From assembly GCA_900473685.1 (NCBI GenBank), contig UCNE01000020.1, forward strand, positions 18,733-82,732: a DNA stretch of 64,000 bases, in the 5' to 3' direction. The stretch comes from Hyphomicrobiales bacterium. GTDB taxonomy: Bacteria > Pseudomonadota > Alphaproteobacteria > Rhizobiales > Rhizobiaceae. The number at the start of each line of letters is the position of its first letter. The stretch's first letter is position 1. The notes beneath the pieces were generated by a model that was given only the letters and a program-made list of their open reading frames with translations, was not told the origin of the DNA and made no database searches. Of this stretch, positions 52,671 through 62,075 are shown one piece after another. The position numbers and the translations under genes are program-made.

Positions 52671-53644
52671 GCGGCTTGCCCCCCGATTTCCAGCACTCTT
52701 TCCTTGCGCCACCAGTCGACAAGGCCCCGAAGCCCTTCTTCCAGCGTGATCTCGGCCTTGAAGTTCAAGAGACGCTCGGCCTTGCTCGTATCGGCGAGCC
52801 GGCGCGGCACGGCGTTTACCTTCCGCGCAGCCTGATGTTGCGGCTCCATTGATGCGTTCATCACGCCGGTCAGCAGTTTCGCGAGTTCCAGAAGACTGGT
52901 TTCCGTCCCACTCGCGACGTTGAAGACCTCATCGGTCACATCAGACTGTGCCGCAAGCATGTTTGCGCGAGCAATATCGTGGATGTGGACGAAATCCATG
53001 GTCTGGCTGCCATCCCCGTTGATGAGCGGGGGCAGTCCCGCCGATATCCGCTCCATCCACCGGATCAGCACCTCGGTATAGGCGCCGTAGACATCCATGC
53101 GCGGACCGTAGACGTTGAAATAACGCAACGCGACATAGTTTAGGCCGTACATTTCGGCGAAGCTGCGCAGCAGCCCCTCGTTAAACGCCTTGGCGGCGCC
53201 GTAGATCGTCCGGTTGTTGTAGGGATGGTGTTCCTCAGTTGTCGGAAAACTGTCCGCGAGCCCCAGAACAGACGCCGAGGAGGCGGCAATCACCTTTTCC
53301 ACCTTGGCCTTAACCGCCGCTTCGAGAACGTTGAATGTTCCCCCTGCCAGAACGTCAAAGGCAAGACGCGGTTCTTCGGCGCACTGCGTGATCCGGATAG
53401 CCGCCTGATGGAAGACGATATCGACGCCATCGAAGTGTTTTTCCAGCAACGCGCGGTCGCGGATGTCGCCTTCGATGATTGTCAGTGGAAAGGCCGCCGA
53501 AGCCTGCGCAAGGTTTTCGCGCCGTCCGCGCACGAAGTTATCCAGGATCAGGATTTCGCGCGGTTGCTCGAGAGCAACGAGATCAGCAATGTGTGATCCG
53601 ACGAGACCGGCGCCGCCGGTGATGAGTATCCGCTTGTCTTTCAT
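52667..53644 (-). CDS. NAD-dependent nucleotide-sugar epimerase/dehydratase
   Basis: A 325-aa extended SDR. The cofactor motif is ILITGGAGLVGSHIADLV, the catalytic Tyr-Lys pair is in TIYGAAKAFNEGLL, and YFNVYGPRMDVYGAYTEVL is the sugar-binding region. It may be a UDP-GlcNAc/Glc 4-epimerase-like or 4,6-dehydratase-like enzyme; the exact reaction is uncertain. It overlaps the downstream aminotransferase by 4 bp and starts 16 bp after the acyltransferase, so the four to six genes form one unit making an amino sugar. Confidence 0.88.
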   Translation of the reverse strand: MKDKRILITGGAGLVGSHIADLVALEQPREILILDNFVRGRRENLAQASAAFPLTIIEGDIRDRALLEKHFDGVDIVFHQAAIRITQCAEEPRLAFDVLAGGTFNVLEAAVKAKVEKVIAASSASVLGLADSFPTTEEHHPYNNRTIYGAAKAFNEGLLRSFAEMYGLNYVALRYFNVYGPRMDVYGAYTEVLIRWMERISAGLPPLINGDGSQTMDFVHIHDIARANMLAAQSDVTDEVFNVASGTETSLLELAKLLTGVMNASMEPQHQAARKVNAVPRRLADTSKAERLLNFKAEITLEEGLRGLVDWWRKERVLEIGGQAA

Positions 53645-53660
53645 GATCTGTCCCCAACGT

Positions 53661-54365
53661 TCAGGATGTGGCTACCGTCGTGTCGCTGTCGCTTCGCCAG
53701 CGCAGGAATTTTGCCGGAACACCGGCGACGACCGAGAATGGCGCGACATCGGCAACGACAACCGCTCCCGCGCCGACGATCGCGCCCTTGCCGATTGTGA
53801 CACCGGGAAGAATTGTCGCATTGGTTCCAATATCGGCCCATGCGCCGACTCGAACCGGCTTGATTTCGAGGTCCGTGCGGATGATCGGCACGTCGATCGG
53901 AACCGCCGTATGGCTGGAGCCAAGCAGCTTGGCGCCTGGTCCCCAGCCGACGCATTCCTCGATCACAAGGTCGCGCGCATCGAGAAACGCCTGCGGACCG
54001 ATCCAGACATTGTCGCCGATCACGCATGTTCCATCATACCGGCCCTGAACATAGGCCTGTGCACCAATGAACACGCCGTTGCCAATCTCGAATGTTTCGG
54101 GATGCTTGAAGCCGGCACCGCTTCCAATGTTCAGGCCGCCACCGCATCGGCGCATGGCTGCCTGCCAGATCGCCTTGCGCATCAAGGCGTCGACATATCC
54201 ATCTCCGGCTGAAAAACGGCCATAGAGTTCGACAAGGCCAGCGGCCCCGTATGATCGCTTGAGTTCGGCGGCGAGTTCACGCTGGAAGTCCGGATCCTTA
54301 GGGATTTCGCGGCGGCCGTGAACCGCTTGAACGATCCGGGCAACGGAGGCGATGTCAGCTGACAT
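53661..54365 (-). CDS. Left-handed beta-helix acyltransferase
   Basis: A 234-aa protein with hexapeptide repeats (NVWIGPQAFLDARDLVI, then [20 protein letters not shown] and VGAGAVVVADVAPFSVVAGV) characteristic of LbH acyltransferases such as CatB/NeuD/WlbB relatives. The N-terminal ~60 residues form a helical extension. It would acetylate or acylate a nucleotide-amino sugar. The start at 54365 (MSADIASV) overlaps the upstream aminotransferase by 11 bp; a longer frame to 54401 is rejected. A second related acyltransferase is at 56495. Confidence 0.88.
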   Translation of the reverse strand: MSADIASVARIVQAVHGRREIPKDPDFQRELAAELKRSYGAAGLVELYGRFSAGDGYVDALMRKAIWQAAMRRCGGGLNIGSGAGFKHPETFEIGNGVFIGAQAYVQGRYDGTCVIGDNVWIGPQAFLDARDLVIEECVGWGPGAKLLGSSHTAVPIDVPIIRTDLEIKPVRVGAWADIGTNATILPGVTIGKGAIVGAGAVVVADVAPFSVVAGVPAKFLRWRSDSDTTVATS

Positions 54366-55461
54366 AGGCGTCTTGCTCCACCGCGGCGACCACCTGTTCA
54401 ACCTGCCTTGCCGTCATTTCGGGATAGATCGGCAATGACAGAACCGTACGGGCGGCAGCCTCCGAGACCGGGAAGTCCCCCGGCCGGTATCCAAGATCTT
54501 CGTGCGCCTTTTGAAGATGAACCGGAATGGGATAATGCAGGCCGGAATGGATACCCTCGGCTTCCAAAGCGCGATGGAGAGCGTCCCGATCCCGGCAGCG
54601 GACGGCATAGATATGATAGACGTGCCGGCGATACGCGACTTCAACGGGTGTTTCCACGGTATCCAGATTGGAGAGCATTGAAGAATAGCGTGCGGCATGC
54701 GTCCGGCGCGCTGCGGTCCAGGCGTCGAGATGCCGGAGTTTTACGCGCAGGATCGCACCTTGGATGCCGTCCATGCGGTAGTTGAATCCTTTCACCAGAT
54801 GGTGATAGCGCCGCTCCTGGCCCCAGTCCCGCAGCATGCGCATGGTTTTGGCGTGTGCATCATTGTTGGTGACAATAATGCCGCCTTCGCCACATGCGCC
54901 AAGATTCTTGCCGGGGTAGAAGCTGAGGCAACCGGAAACGCCAATGCTGCCTGCGCGGTGGCCCTTGTACTCCGCCCCGTGCGCCTGGCAGGCATCTTCG
55001 ATAACCGCGATACCGTGGCGGCGGCCGATCGCCATGATTGCATCCATATCGGCCATCTGCCCATACAGATGAACAGGCATGATCGCCTTGGTGCGCGGCG
55101 TGATTGCGGCTTCAAGTTTGGCGGGATCCATCGTCAACGTGACCGGCTCGACGTCGACGAACACCGGCAATGCGCCGGCATAGCAGATCGCCGATACGGT
55201 CGCGACGAAAGTGAACGGAACGGTGATGACTTCATCGCCGGGGCCAACACCTGCGGCCAACAGAGCCAGGTGGAGCGCACTTGTCCCGGTGTTGACGGCG
55301 ACGGCGTGTTTCGCGTCACAATAAGCCGCGAACTCCTCTTCAAATTGAGAAACCTCCGGACCGAGCACATATTGTGCCGAAGCCAGCACGCCAAGGACCG
55401 CCGCATCGATCTCATCCTTGATCGAGGCGTATTGTGCTTTGAGATCAAGAAAGGGGATCAT
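54355..55461 (-). CDS. DegT/DnrJ-family aminotransferase (WlbC/WbpE-like)
   Basis: A 368-aa PLP enzyme beginning MIPFLDLKAQYASIKDEID. It shows AVAVNTGTSALHLALLAAGV, EDACQAHGAEYKG and the PLP Lys in LSFYPGKNLGACGEGGI. Its neighbours (Gfo/Idh oxidoreductase, LbH acetyltransferase) match the WbpB/WbpE/WbpD (WlbACB) set that converts UDP-GlcNAc-uronate to a 2,3-diacetamido uronic acid. It may therefore be the 3-aminotransferase. The ATG at 55461 overlaps the oxidoreductase stop; a longer frame start at 55596 lies inside that gene. It is a different subtype from the aminotransferase at 51483. Confidence 0.92.
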   Translation of the reverse strand: MIPFLDLKAQYASIKDEIDAAVLGVLASAQYVLGPEVSQFEEEFAAYCDAKHAVAVNTGTSALHLALLAAGVGPGDEVITVPFTFVATVSAICYAGALPVFVDVEPVTLTMDPAKLEAAITPRTKAIMPVHLYGQMADMDAIMAIGRRHGIAVIEDACQAHGAEYKGHRAGSIGVSGCLSFYPGKNLGACGEGGIIVTNNDAHAKTMRMLRDWGQERRYHHLVKGFNYRMDGIQGAILRVKLRHLDAWTAARRTHAARYSSMLSNLDTVETPVEVAYRRHVYHIYAVRCRDRDALHRALEAEGIHSGLHYPIPVHLQKAHEDLGYRPGDFPVSEAAARTVLSLPIYPEMTARQVEQVVAAVEQDAYVS

Positions 55462-56495
55462 GCGATCAACCTCGCTTGTTCCAGCTCGACCACGCGGCCG
55501 CGCTGCGCAAGAGACTGGGTTGCCGCTTCCAGAATGCACACGACACGCAAACCGGCATTGCCATCGACGATCGGCTGCTGGTTCTGTTCCACGCAATCGA
55601 CGAACTGTTTGAGTTCGCGGCCCAGCGCCTCGGTCATGTCCAACTGCGGTGCGTACATATCGCCCGTGCGATAACCGACCAGCATCTGGTAGACCTTCTC
55701 GCCATTGCGCTGCGGGTTACCATTGAGGGTAATGCCCTTGTCGTAGATCTTGATCTTCTCGCTGGGCTCGAGATCGTCGTAGACGATCATCTTGTTGCTG
55801 CCGCCGATCAGCGTGCGGCGCACCTTGACGGGTGCGAGCCAATTGACGTGGATATGGGCGATCAGCTTGCTTTCGAAGAACAGGTTGAGATAGGCAATAT
55901 TCTCCGGTTCGCCGGCGACATGGCTCATGCCGGTTGCCGACACCGCGACCGGCTTTTCCTGCAGCACGTAATCCATAATGGAGAGATCGTGGACGGCCAG
56001 GTCCCAGATGACGCTGACATCATGCTGGAATAGGCCGAGATTAACCCGGACGGAGTCGTAGTAATACATGTCGCCAAGGCCGTTTTCGACGACTTCGCGC
56101 ATCTTGCGGACGGCACCCGTATGAACGAACGTATGATCGACAGCAAGCACGAGACGGCGGCGGGCGGCTTCATCAACCATCCGGCGCGCCTCATCCACTG
56201 TCGAGGCCATCGGCTTTTCGACGAAGACGTGTTTGCCGGCCATCATGGCTTTCATGGCAAGCTTGAAATGGGTCGAAACCGGCGTAGCGATGGCGATCGC
56301 ATGAACGCGGGGGTCGCGCAGAACCTCTTCGAAGTCGCTGGTGATTTCCACGGCCGGATAGCGCGCCTTAACCGTCGTCAATCGCTCCGGCATAAGATCG
56401 CAAACATATAGAAGGCGAGCATTGGGTACCTCCGCTATGTTTCTAACAAGATTGGGGCCCCAATAGCCGTAACCGATCACCGCTATGCCGATCAT
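55458..56495 (-). CDS. Gfo/Idh/MocA-family oxidoreductase (WlbA/WbpB-like)
   Basis: A 345-aa NAD-dependent oxidoreductase. The Rossmann start [20 protein letters not shown] is followed by AIAIATPVSTHFKLAMKAMM and the signature HVFVEKPMASTVDEARRMV (EKP motif) with catalytic Lys and His. In diacetamido-uronic acid pathways this enzyme oxidises C3 of UDP-GlcNAcA. The ATG at 56495 shares one base with the stop of the next gene. Its start matches the N-terminal Rossmann, so an upstream frame to 56714 is rejected. Confidence 0.92.
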   Translation of the reverse strand: MIGIAVIGYGYWGPNLVRNIAEVPNARLLYVCDLMPERLTTVKARYPAVEITSDFEEVLRDPRVHAIAIATPVSTHFKLAMKAMMAGKHVFVEKPMASTVDEARRMVDEAARRRLVLAVDHTFVHTGAVRKMREVVENGLGDMYYYDSVRVNLGLFQHDVSVIWDLAVHDLSIMDYVLQEKPVAVSATGMSHVAGEPENIAYLNLFFESKLIAHIHVNWLAPVKVRRTLIGGSNKMIVYDDLEPSEKIKIYDKGITLNGNPQRNGEKVYQMLVGYRTGDMYAPQLDMTEALGRELKQFVDCVEQNQQPIVDGNAGLRVVCILEAATQSLAQRGRVVELEQARLIA

Positions 56496-56998
56496 TATAC
56501 TCTCCTGGACAAAGGGATTTTGGCCGGTGCGCCTTGGACGCGGCCGATAATGTTTGCTGGGACACCTGCGACGATGGCCCAGTCTGGAACGTCTTTTGTC
56601 ACCACGGCGCCCGCGCCGATGACAGCACCAACGCCGATCGTCACCCCCGGAAGGATTGTCGCATTGCTGCCGATCGCCGCCTGACGTTTGACCAGGGTGG
56701 AAACAACTTCCCATTCGCCATCGGTCACAAGCTCGCCGTCGGAATTGACGGCGCGTGGATAGGGATCATTGGTGAACATGACACCATGGCCGACGAAAAC
56801 GCCGTCCTCGATCTCCACGCCTTCGCAAATGAAGGAGTGACTGGAGATCTTGCAGTTTCGGCCGATGACGGCGTTTTTCTGGATTTCGACGAAAGTGCCG
56901 ATGCGGGAACCCGCACCGACCTTGCATCCGTAGAGATTGACCAAATCCGGGTGATGGATAACCACCCCTGCATCCAAAATGACACTCGATGCGATCAT
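56495..56998 (-). CDS. LbH N-acetyltransferase (WlbB/WbpD-like)
   Basis: A 167-aa hexapeptide acyltransferase: [60 protein letters not shown] and [19 protein letters not shown]. The [14 protein letters not shown] loop resembles the N-acetyltransferases that acetylate the 3-amino group of UDP-sugar uronates. It is first in the order acetyltransferase-oxidoreductase-aminotransferase. The start is uncertain: I use the ATG at 56998, but an ATG at 57016 or a TTG at 57022 could be used. No strong ribosome site favours one. Confidence 0.88.
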   Translation of the reverse strand: MIASSVILDAGVVIHHPDLVNLYGCKVGAGSRIGTFVEIQKNAVIGRNCKISSHSFICEGVEIEDGVFVGHGVMFTNDPYPRAVNSDGELVTDGEWEVVSTLVKRQAAIGSNATILPGVTIGVGAVIGAGAVVTKDVPDWAIVAGVPANIIGRVQGAPAKIPLSRRV

Positions 56999-57440
56999 GC
57001 CGAAAGGACCCCACATCACCAACTGACGCTGAATTCAAAGGGCTCGATGCGGCGATTTCTCTCGCTAAAACAATCATCGATTGCCGCGTTGCTTTGAATT
57101 CCTAGGCTTCCAGAAGAGTTCCTTTCGACCGGCGAGTAAAGGAAACAAAATGCGGTAATCCGCACTTCGAAAGGCGTAGCCGGGCAGGGGGTGTTGATGC
57201 TTCCGACTGCTGACGCTTGCTACCATTCGCGTCGAGACAGGGGGGCTTCAATCGAAGGGGGAGCTTGCGGGATCCTACCATCCACGCAACTCTGACACGC
57301 TCCCGGCATGCTCGCCACGGAGTTGAGCGAAGGTATCGTGATGCGGCCCACGGCCGCGGAGCCGTGAATGGCATAGTGAAGCGTTGGGGTTAAGTCAGCC
57401 AGCGTCTTCTTCAGTGAGTTTTGGCAACGCTGAGGGTCCA
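56999..57440. other. Divergent spacer with 10-bp inverted repeat
   Basis: About 440 bp with no supported gene. GAATTCAAAG (57031-57040) and CTTTGAATTC (57092-57101) form a perfect 10-bp inverted repeat separated by 51 bases. A CAAAAT/AT-rich patch lies near 57140. These lie between the acetyltransferase (leftward) and the glycosyltransferase (rightward), and may be an operator pair. Confidence 0.45.
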
Positions 57441-58685
57441 ATGCGAATTCTAGTCTACCCCCACGAATTGGTCATTGGGGGAAGCCCCATCAACGCTATC
57501 GATACCGCAGCCCAGGTGGCATCCTATGGCCACGAAGTCATCATTTATGGCATTCGCGGGCCGTTGGTACCGTATATCGAGAAACTGGGTCTGCGCTATA
57601 TCGCTGCAAATGAATCACCGTACCGCCCCTCACCGGGCAGGATACATGAACTGGCTTCGATCGTCAGACGTGAAAAACTCGACCTGATCCATGCGTATGA
57701 ATGGTCAACATGTCTCGATGCGTTTTATGGAGCCGCCTTTTGGCAAAAGGTTCCGTTGTTGTGCACCGTCCTGAGCATGCAGGTGCAGCCGTTTGTCCCG
57801 CCAAGTGTTCCCCTTATCATGGGGACACAGAAGCTCGGCACCGAGGCACGTAAACGGCAGCAAGCCAAGGTGTGGGTGGTAGAGCCGCCCATCGATACGA
57901 AAAACGATAGCCCTGAATTTAACGGAGCCGGATTTCGAAAAAGCATCGATGTGCTCGAGCGCGTGCCACTCATTGCGCTGGTATCCAGGCTGGCAATCGA
58001 TCTGAAGCTCGACGCTCTTGTCCAGGCGATTGACGCAATGGAAATACTGAGCCTCATTCACCCGGTAAAACTTGTTATCGTCGGTGATGGTCCCGCGCGT
58101 GCAGCACTTGAGGCTCGGGCTGAGCGCATCAACAAAAGCCGTCGCCGCGAAGTCATCCGCTTCGCCGGCGCTATGCTGGATCCACGCCCCGCCTATGCCG
58201 CAGCCGATATCGTGGTGGGCATGGGAAGTTCGGCCATGCGAGCAATGGCCATGGGTAAACCCGTGGTCGTGCAAGGTGAACGCGGTTTCTGCAAAACCTT
58301 TTCCCCCGAAAGTAAGGACTATTTTCTTCGAGAGGGTTTTTATGGAGTAGGGGATGGCGCCAGCGGAGCAAAGCAACTGGCCGAGCACATAAATTCGCTC
58401 ATTGTGAACGCAAACGAAAGGGCGGTGCTCGGGCAATACGGACGTGAGACAATCGACGGCAGGTTTAGCCTGTCTCAGGCAGGTGATTTACACTTGGATA
58501 TCTACAGGCAGGTTCTGGAAGAACGGCCCAGATATCCTGCAGCTGACGCTTTCAAATCGGCATATCTGGCCCTCATGCAGGAGGTTCGCAATCACGACCC
58601 CCGGCGTAAGCGGGAGCGTCAGTTACGGGAATTTTCCTTGTTGGAGGCTGCGCGGTCTATACCAGCGTACCCTGCGCCCAAATGA
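57441..58685 (+). CDS. Family 4-type glycosyltransferase
   Basis: A 414-aa GT-B fold enzyme. The N-terminal acceptor half (MRILVYPHELVIGGSPINAI, LDLIHAYEWSTCLDAFYGA) and the C-terminal donor half (LVIVGDGPARAALEARAER, VIRFAGAMLDPRPAYAAADI, VVVGMGSSAMRAMAMGKPVV) fit the GT4 class. The Glu-containing donor motif appears weak, being replaced by an Ala/Met-rich MGSSAMRAMAMG stretch, which could mark an unusual family member. The ATG at 57441 follows GAGGG and begins at the fold. Donor sugar is unknown. Confidence 0.85.
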   Translation: MRILVYPHELVIGGSPINAIDTAAQVASYGHEVIIYGIRGPLVPYIEKLGLRYIAANESPYRPSPGRIHELASIVRREKLDLIHAYEWSTCLDAFYGAAFWQKVPLLCTVLSMQVQPFVPPSVPLIMGTQKLGTEARKRQQAKVWVVEPPIDTKNDSPEFNGAGFRKSIDVLERVPLIALVSRLAIDLKLDALVQAIDAMEILSLIHPVKLVIVGDGPARAALEARAERINKSRRREVIRFAGAMLDPRPAYAAADIVVGMGSSAMRAMAMGKPVVVQGERGFCKTFSPESKDYFLREGFYGVGDGASGAKQLAEHINSLIVNANERAVLGQYGRETIDGRFSLSQAGDLHLDIYRQVLEERPRYPAADAFKSAYLALMQEVRNHDPRRKRERQLREFSLLEAARSIPAYPAPK

Positions 58686-58727
58686 CATCAGCATGATTTG
58701 ACAGGAACCGTTTCAGCGGCTTTCCAC

Positions 58728-59894
58728 TTAGTCTATCAGAGCAGCGAATTGTTCCGCGCGAACTCTCCAGCTGTGTTTCTGCGCGAACGCCCGGCAATTT
58801 CTGGACAGCTCCTCACTTCGACCGCGCCGCAAAAGCGTCGCGGTGGCATCCGCAAAGTCCGATGCGGTATCCTTCGAAGTTATGTACTCGGAATTCAGCC
58901 ATTTAACGGCCGGCAACGAGGTGGCAACCGCAGGCCGTCCTGCAGCCAAATACTCTATCGTCTTCATGGGGAAGCTTGCACGGTTAAATTCGCTCTGCGT
59001 ATACGGGGTGAGACCAACGTCAATAGCCCGTAGATAGCCAGTCATGCTTTCAAATGGCTTCGGGCCTAAATATCTGACGTTCGATCTCGCGGTCAGGCTT
59101 TCAAGCGAGAAGGAAGGCTTCCGCGAGCCGACAAGCAGCAAGGAAACACCACGATCGGCGGTAGCTTCCAGAAAAGTAAGGTCTATCCTTTCGGAAAGGT
59201 GTCCAAAAACCCCTGCAATGGGTCGAGGAAGGTCAACATCCAACGGCCAGGCCTCCGCATCAACATCGCGGAACCGCTCCGTGTCACACCCATTGGGGAC
59301 TAGAACCGGAGCATGCCCGAACTTGCTCCAATGCGTCTGAAGTTCTTCAGTTACGACGACAATGGTATCGGCATTCCTTGCCTGGGCGTTTTCTTGTACC
59401 TTCAGATAATCCCTTGAGAGGCCCATCAATTCCGCTCCGGATACGAAATTATCCGTTGCATAGAGAATTGACCGGTCCGCGGGTACCGAGCCGAAGAGAT
59501 TTTCGTGATTGCTGACAACAAATGCCTTTACTCTCCGTTGGCCGAGAGCTGCTACCGCACGCCGGACATGTTCTTTCACAAGAGCGAGCGAAGCGCTTCT
59601 CATCGGCCTCCATGAAGCCGCCGGCAGTGTGATTGGCGTAAGAACTGCAATACCCGGCCGGACAATGCGCAGGCCAGATGCTCGTCTGCCTGCGCGTAGC
59701 ACGGACGTCAGCGTGGTTGGCGGGTCGACGTAAAGAACGGGGAACCGAGATGCAATTCGCGTCGCGATATGTTTCTCCGGATACCAGCCGGTGTCCCATG
59801 AGGTACCGGCACAAAAGACAACCAATCCAGCCCAGGAGGACGGGTTTGAGCCGATATCAGCCGGCGACTGACTCTCGTCTTTCAGCAAAGACAT
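58728..59894 (-). CDS. Glycosyltransferase, GT1/GT4-like (TuaH type)
   Basis: A 388-aa GT-B fold enzyme. Features include [59 protein letters not shown] and [20 protein letters not shown] with [15 protein letters not shown], the donor-binding motif. Similar proteins (TuaH-like) add residues to teichuronic acid and exopolysaccharides. It is convergent with the glycosyltransferase at 57441 (42-bp spacing) and overlaps the downstream-strand UDP-sugar gene by 38 bp, with which it forms an operon. Confidence 0.86.
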   Translation of the reverse strand: MSLLKDESQSPADIGSNPSSWAGLVVFCAGTSWDTGWYPEKHIATRIASRFPVLYVDPPTTLTSVLRAGRRASGLRIVRPGIAVLTPITLPAASWRPMRSASLALVKEHVRRAVAALGQRRVKAFVVSNHENLFGSVPADRSILYATDNFVSGAELMGLSRDYLKVQENAQARNADTIVVVTEELQTHWSKFGHAPVLVPNGCDTERFRDVDAEAWPLDVDLPRPIAGVFGHLSERIDLTFLEATADRGVSLLLVGSRKPSFSLESLTARSNVRYLGPKPFESMTGYLRAIDVGLTPYTQSEFNRASFPMKTIEYLAAGRPAVATSLPAVKWLNSEYITSKDTASDFADATATLLRRGRSEELSRNCRAFAQKHSWRVRAEQFAALID

Positions 59895-60897
59895 CCCTGT
59901 TGGCTTCCTTCAAGTCAGAGGCGAGTATATCTCTAAAATAGCTGACGGTCTTCGCGAGGCCGTCGGAAACGGAAACACGCGGTTTCCAGCCCAGGATTTG
60001 TTTCGCCATCTGAATATCCGGGCGGCGCTGTTTGGGATCGTCCTGCGGCAATGGCATGGTAATGATTGTCGATGTGCTGCCGGTGAGTTCTACGACCAGT
60101 TCAGCAAGTTGCCGCATCGTGAACTCCTCCGGATTTCCGATATTAATCGGACCCGTGATGGCTTCCGGTGTTGCCATCAGGCGAAGCATGCCGTCGATCA
60201 AGTCGTCAACGTAGCAAAAGGAGCGCGTTTGCAGGCCGTCGCCATACACGGTAATCGGGAGCCCTTTTAGGGCCTGCACGATGAAATTCGACACCACCCG
60301 GCCGTCGTCCAAACGCATACGGGGGCCGTAGGTGTTGAAAATGCGCATGACTTTTATGGGAAGCTTGTGCTGGCGCCAATAGTCGAAAAAGAGTGTTTCG
60401 GCGCATCGTTTTCCCTCGTCATAGCAAGCGCGAGGGCCGATGGGGTTGACCGATCCCCAATACGTTTCCGGTTGCGGATGGACAGCAGGATCGCCGTACA
60501 CTTCGCTCGTGGATGCCTGGAGAATTCTGCATTTCCGGCGCTTCGCCAAGCCCAGCATATTTATGGCACCATGAACACTGACCTTCGTCGTCTGAACGGG
60601 GTCGTACTGATAGTGCACCGGAGAAGCCGGGCAGGCGAGATTGAATATGGCGTCAACTTCGATATAAAGCGGAAAAGTAATATCATGCCTAAGTAATTCG
60701 AAGTACGGATTATTGAGAAGGTGCGCGATATTCCGGCGTTGTCCGGTATAGAAATTGTCCACCGCGATCACTTCGGCGCCTATTTCCAGCAACCTTTCAC
60801 AAAGGTGCGACCCTAAAAACCCCGCGCCTCCTGTCACGAGTATTCGTTTACCCGCATATTGAAATATATTTTCTGCAGATTGGTCTGAACTGATCAC
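59857..60897 (-). CDS. UDP-glucuronate decarboxylase (UDP-xylose synthase)
   Basis: A 346-aa SDR enzyme. The cofactor motif is [20 protein letters not shown], the core [40 protein letters not shown], catalytic Tyr-Lys in [12 protein letters not shown] and [18 protein letters not shown]. These are hallmark segments of UXS enzymes, which turn UDP-glucuronate into UDP-xylose. I start at the GTG at 60897, supported by GCAGGAGTAACGCT, rather than the TTG at 60936. The UDP-xylose would be a building block for this polysaccharide. The 38-bp overlap with the glycosyltransferase suggests coupled translation. Confidence 0.93.
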   Translation of the reverse strand: MISSDQSAENIFQYAGKRILVTGGAGFLGSHLCERLLEIGAEVIAVDNFYTGQRRNIAHLLNNPYFELLRHDITFPLYIEVDAIFNLACPASPVHYQYDPVQTTKVSVHGAINMLGLAKRRKCRILQASTSEVYGDPAVHPQPETYWGSVNPIGPRACYDEGKRCAETLFFDYWRQHKLPIKVMRIFNTYGPRMRLDDGRVVSNFIVQALKGLPITVYGDGLQTRSFCYVDDLIDGMLRLMATPEAITGPINIGNPEEFTMRQLAELVVELTGSTSTIITMPLPQDDPKQRRPDIQMAKQILGWKPRVSVSDGLAKTVSYFRDILASDLKEANRDVFAERRESVAG

Positions 60898-62075
60898 AGC
60901 GTTACTCCTGCAATGTTCCGTTAATCTCGACAACAATATTTTTTCTTATTCTGAGTTTACGTTGGCCTAGCCGTATTCTGCGCAGCCCAAATGTACAGAC
61001 GATGTCTCAGTCTAGTGAAAATGCCCGAAGCGTGAAACGCACACAAAAGGCGTAGAATGGCTGTGTGGCTGTAATAGTTGGAGCTCGATCAGCAAGGCGA
61101 CCGCAACCGGGGTGCCTGGGTAAACCGGCTGCATCGATCGGATGCCCTTATCCGGATTTTTCCTATGTCTTATCAATGGCTTCAGGTGCTTACTTGCGAA
61201 TTCACGCCACTGCGCGGCTTACGGCTCTCCAAAGCGCCAATGCGCGGACCCGATGAATGGATGGCTAGAACGGTTGCAAGCCACTGGCAGAACGACGCCC
61301 CTGTATCATCCGTTGCCGTTTTCGAAGTGGTACGGGAGAATTCTCCGCACTATTGTCCAGGCCCTTCTGCGATCGCTGTTCGACCGTGGCATCACTTCCC
61401 GTCGCGCAACTCCGTGTGAATGCAGTGGCCGGTGACGATCTGTTTGGGGTACGGCCGACTGAGATCAGGGCTCATGTCACAGGCACCCCCCTGAACCGTA
61501 GCTATCGACAACGTGATACCCGATGAAAGTTACGTCATATACCCGCGTTGACGGTGGTTTCTAAGAGAATTCTGGCCTTGCGGGCATCGCAATTTTCCAG
61601 TGCCCCAGGGAAAACATGCCCTGGAACTGGCCGGCGATATCAGGCCCAGCTTTATCGAAAAACAATACATCAAGAATACGTAGGTAGTGTCTGGATTTAT
61701 TTATTCTTCCGCAGTTCGCAACACACTTTGGGTTTCGTTAATTTCAAGGCTCTTACAAAACCGGCCCCTAAGCCTGCGAGTGTCGGTAATACCCCTAAAA
61801 AGGTACTGGCTACTCATACGGAATGGCGCTTTCTTATCCCTTCGGTCGACGCCTACATTCATCAAGGAAAACAAAAAATTTACGAGTTCATTCAAATGCT
61901 AGGCAACGTCGATAACATCGTGTAATATAAGCAGCTGCGAATAAAGTTTTTGATTTTTAGAAATGTATATCACAGGTTGAGATTATAGTAAGAGTCTGGG
62001 GCTAGCGCATGCCTATTTTTTACAGCCTTGGCCGCGCCAAGGTGTTTTGCATGTGCGTTTTAGGAGTAAATCCGT
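60898..62075. other. 1.18-kb region without recognisable genes
   Basis: This long spacer between the UDP-xylose synthase and the LuxR gene lacks any frame with fold-like translation. Short frames at 61078-61435 and 61548-61925 are Arg/Ser-rich or low in pattern, and overlap each other in several frames. The right part (61900-62075) is AT-rich and holds a hairpin (62026-62042) and an AGGAG site before the next start. It could be decayed coding sequence or house small RNAs. I see no repeat, tRNA or insertion-sequence end. Confidence 0.45.
62026..62042 (+). promoter_or_regulatory. Leader hairpin before luxR-type gene
   Basis: CCTTGGC (62026-62032), CGC, GCCAAGG (62036-62042) form a perfect 7-bp dyad with a three-base loop, 33 bp before the ATG at 62076. 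It may be an operator or a leader hairpin. Confidence 0.4.

Noticed and set aside
61078..61925. Several short plus-strand frames in the gene-free region
   Set aside because: They overlap each other in different frames and none shows fold-like composition or recognised motifs.
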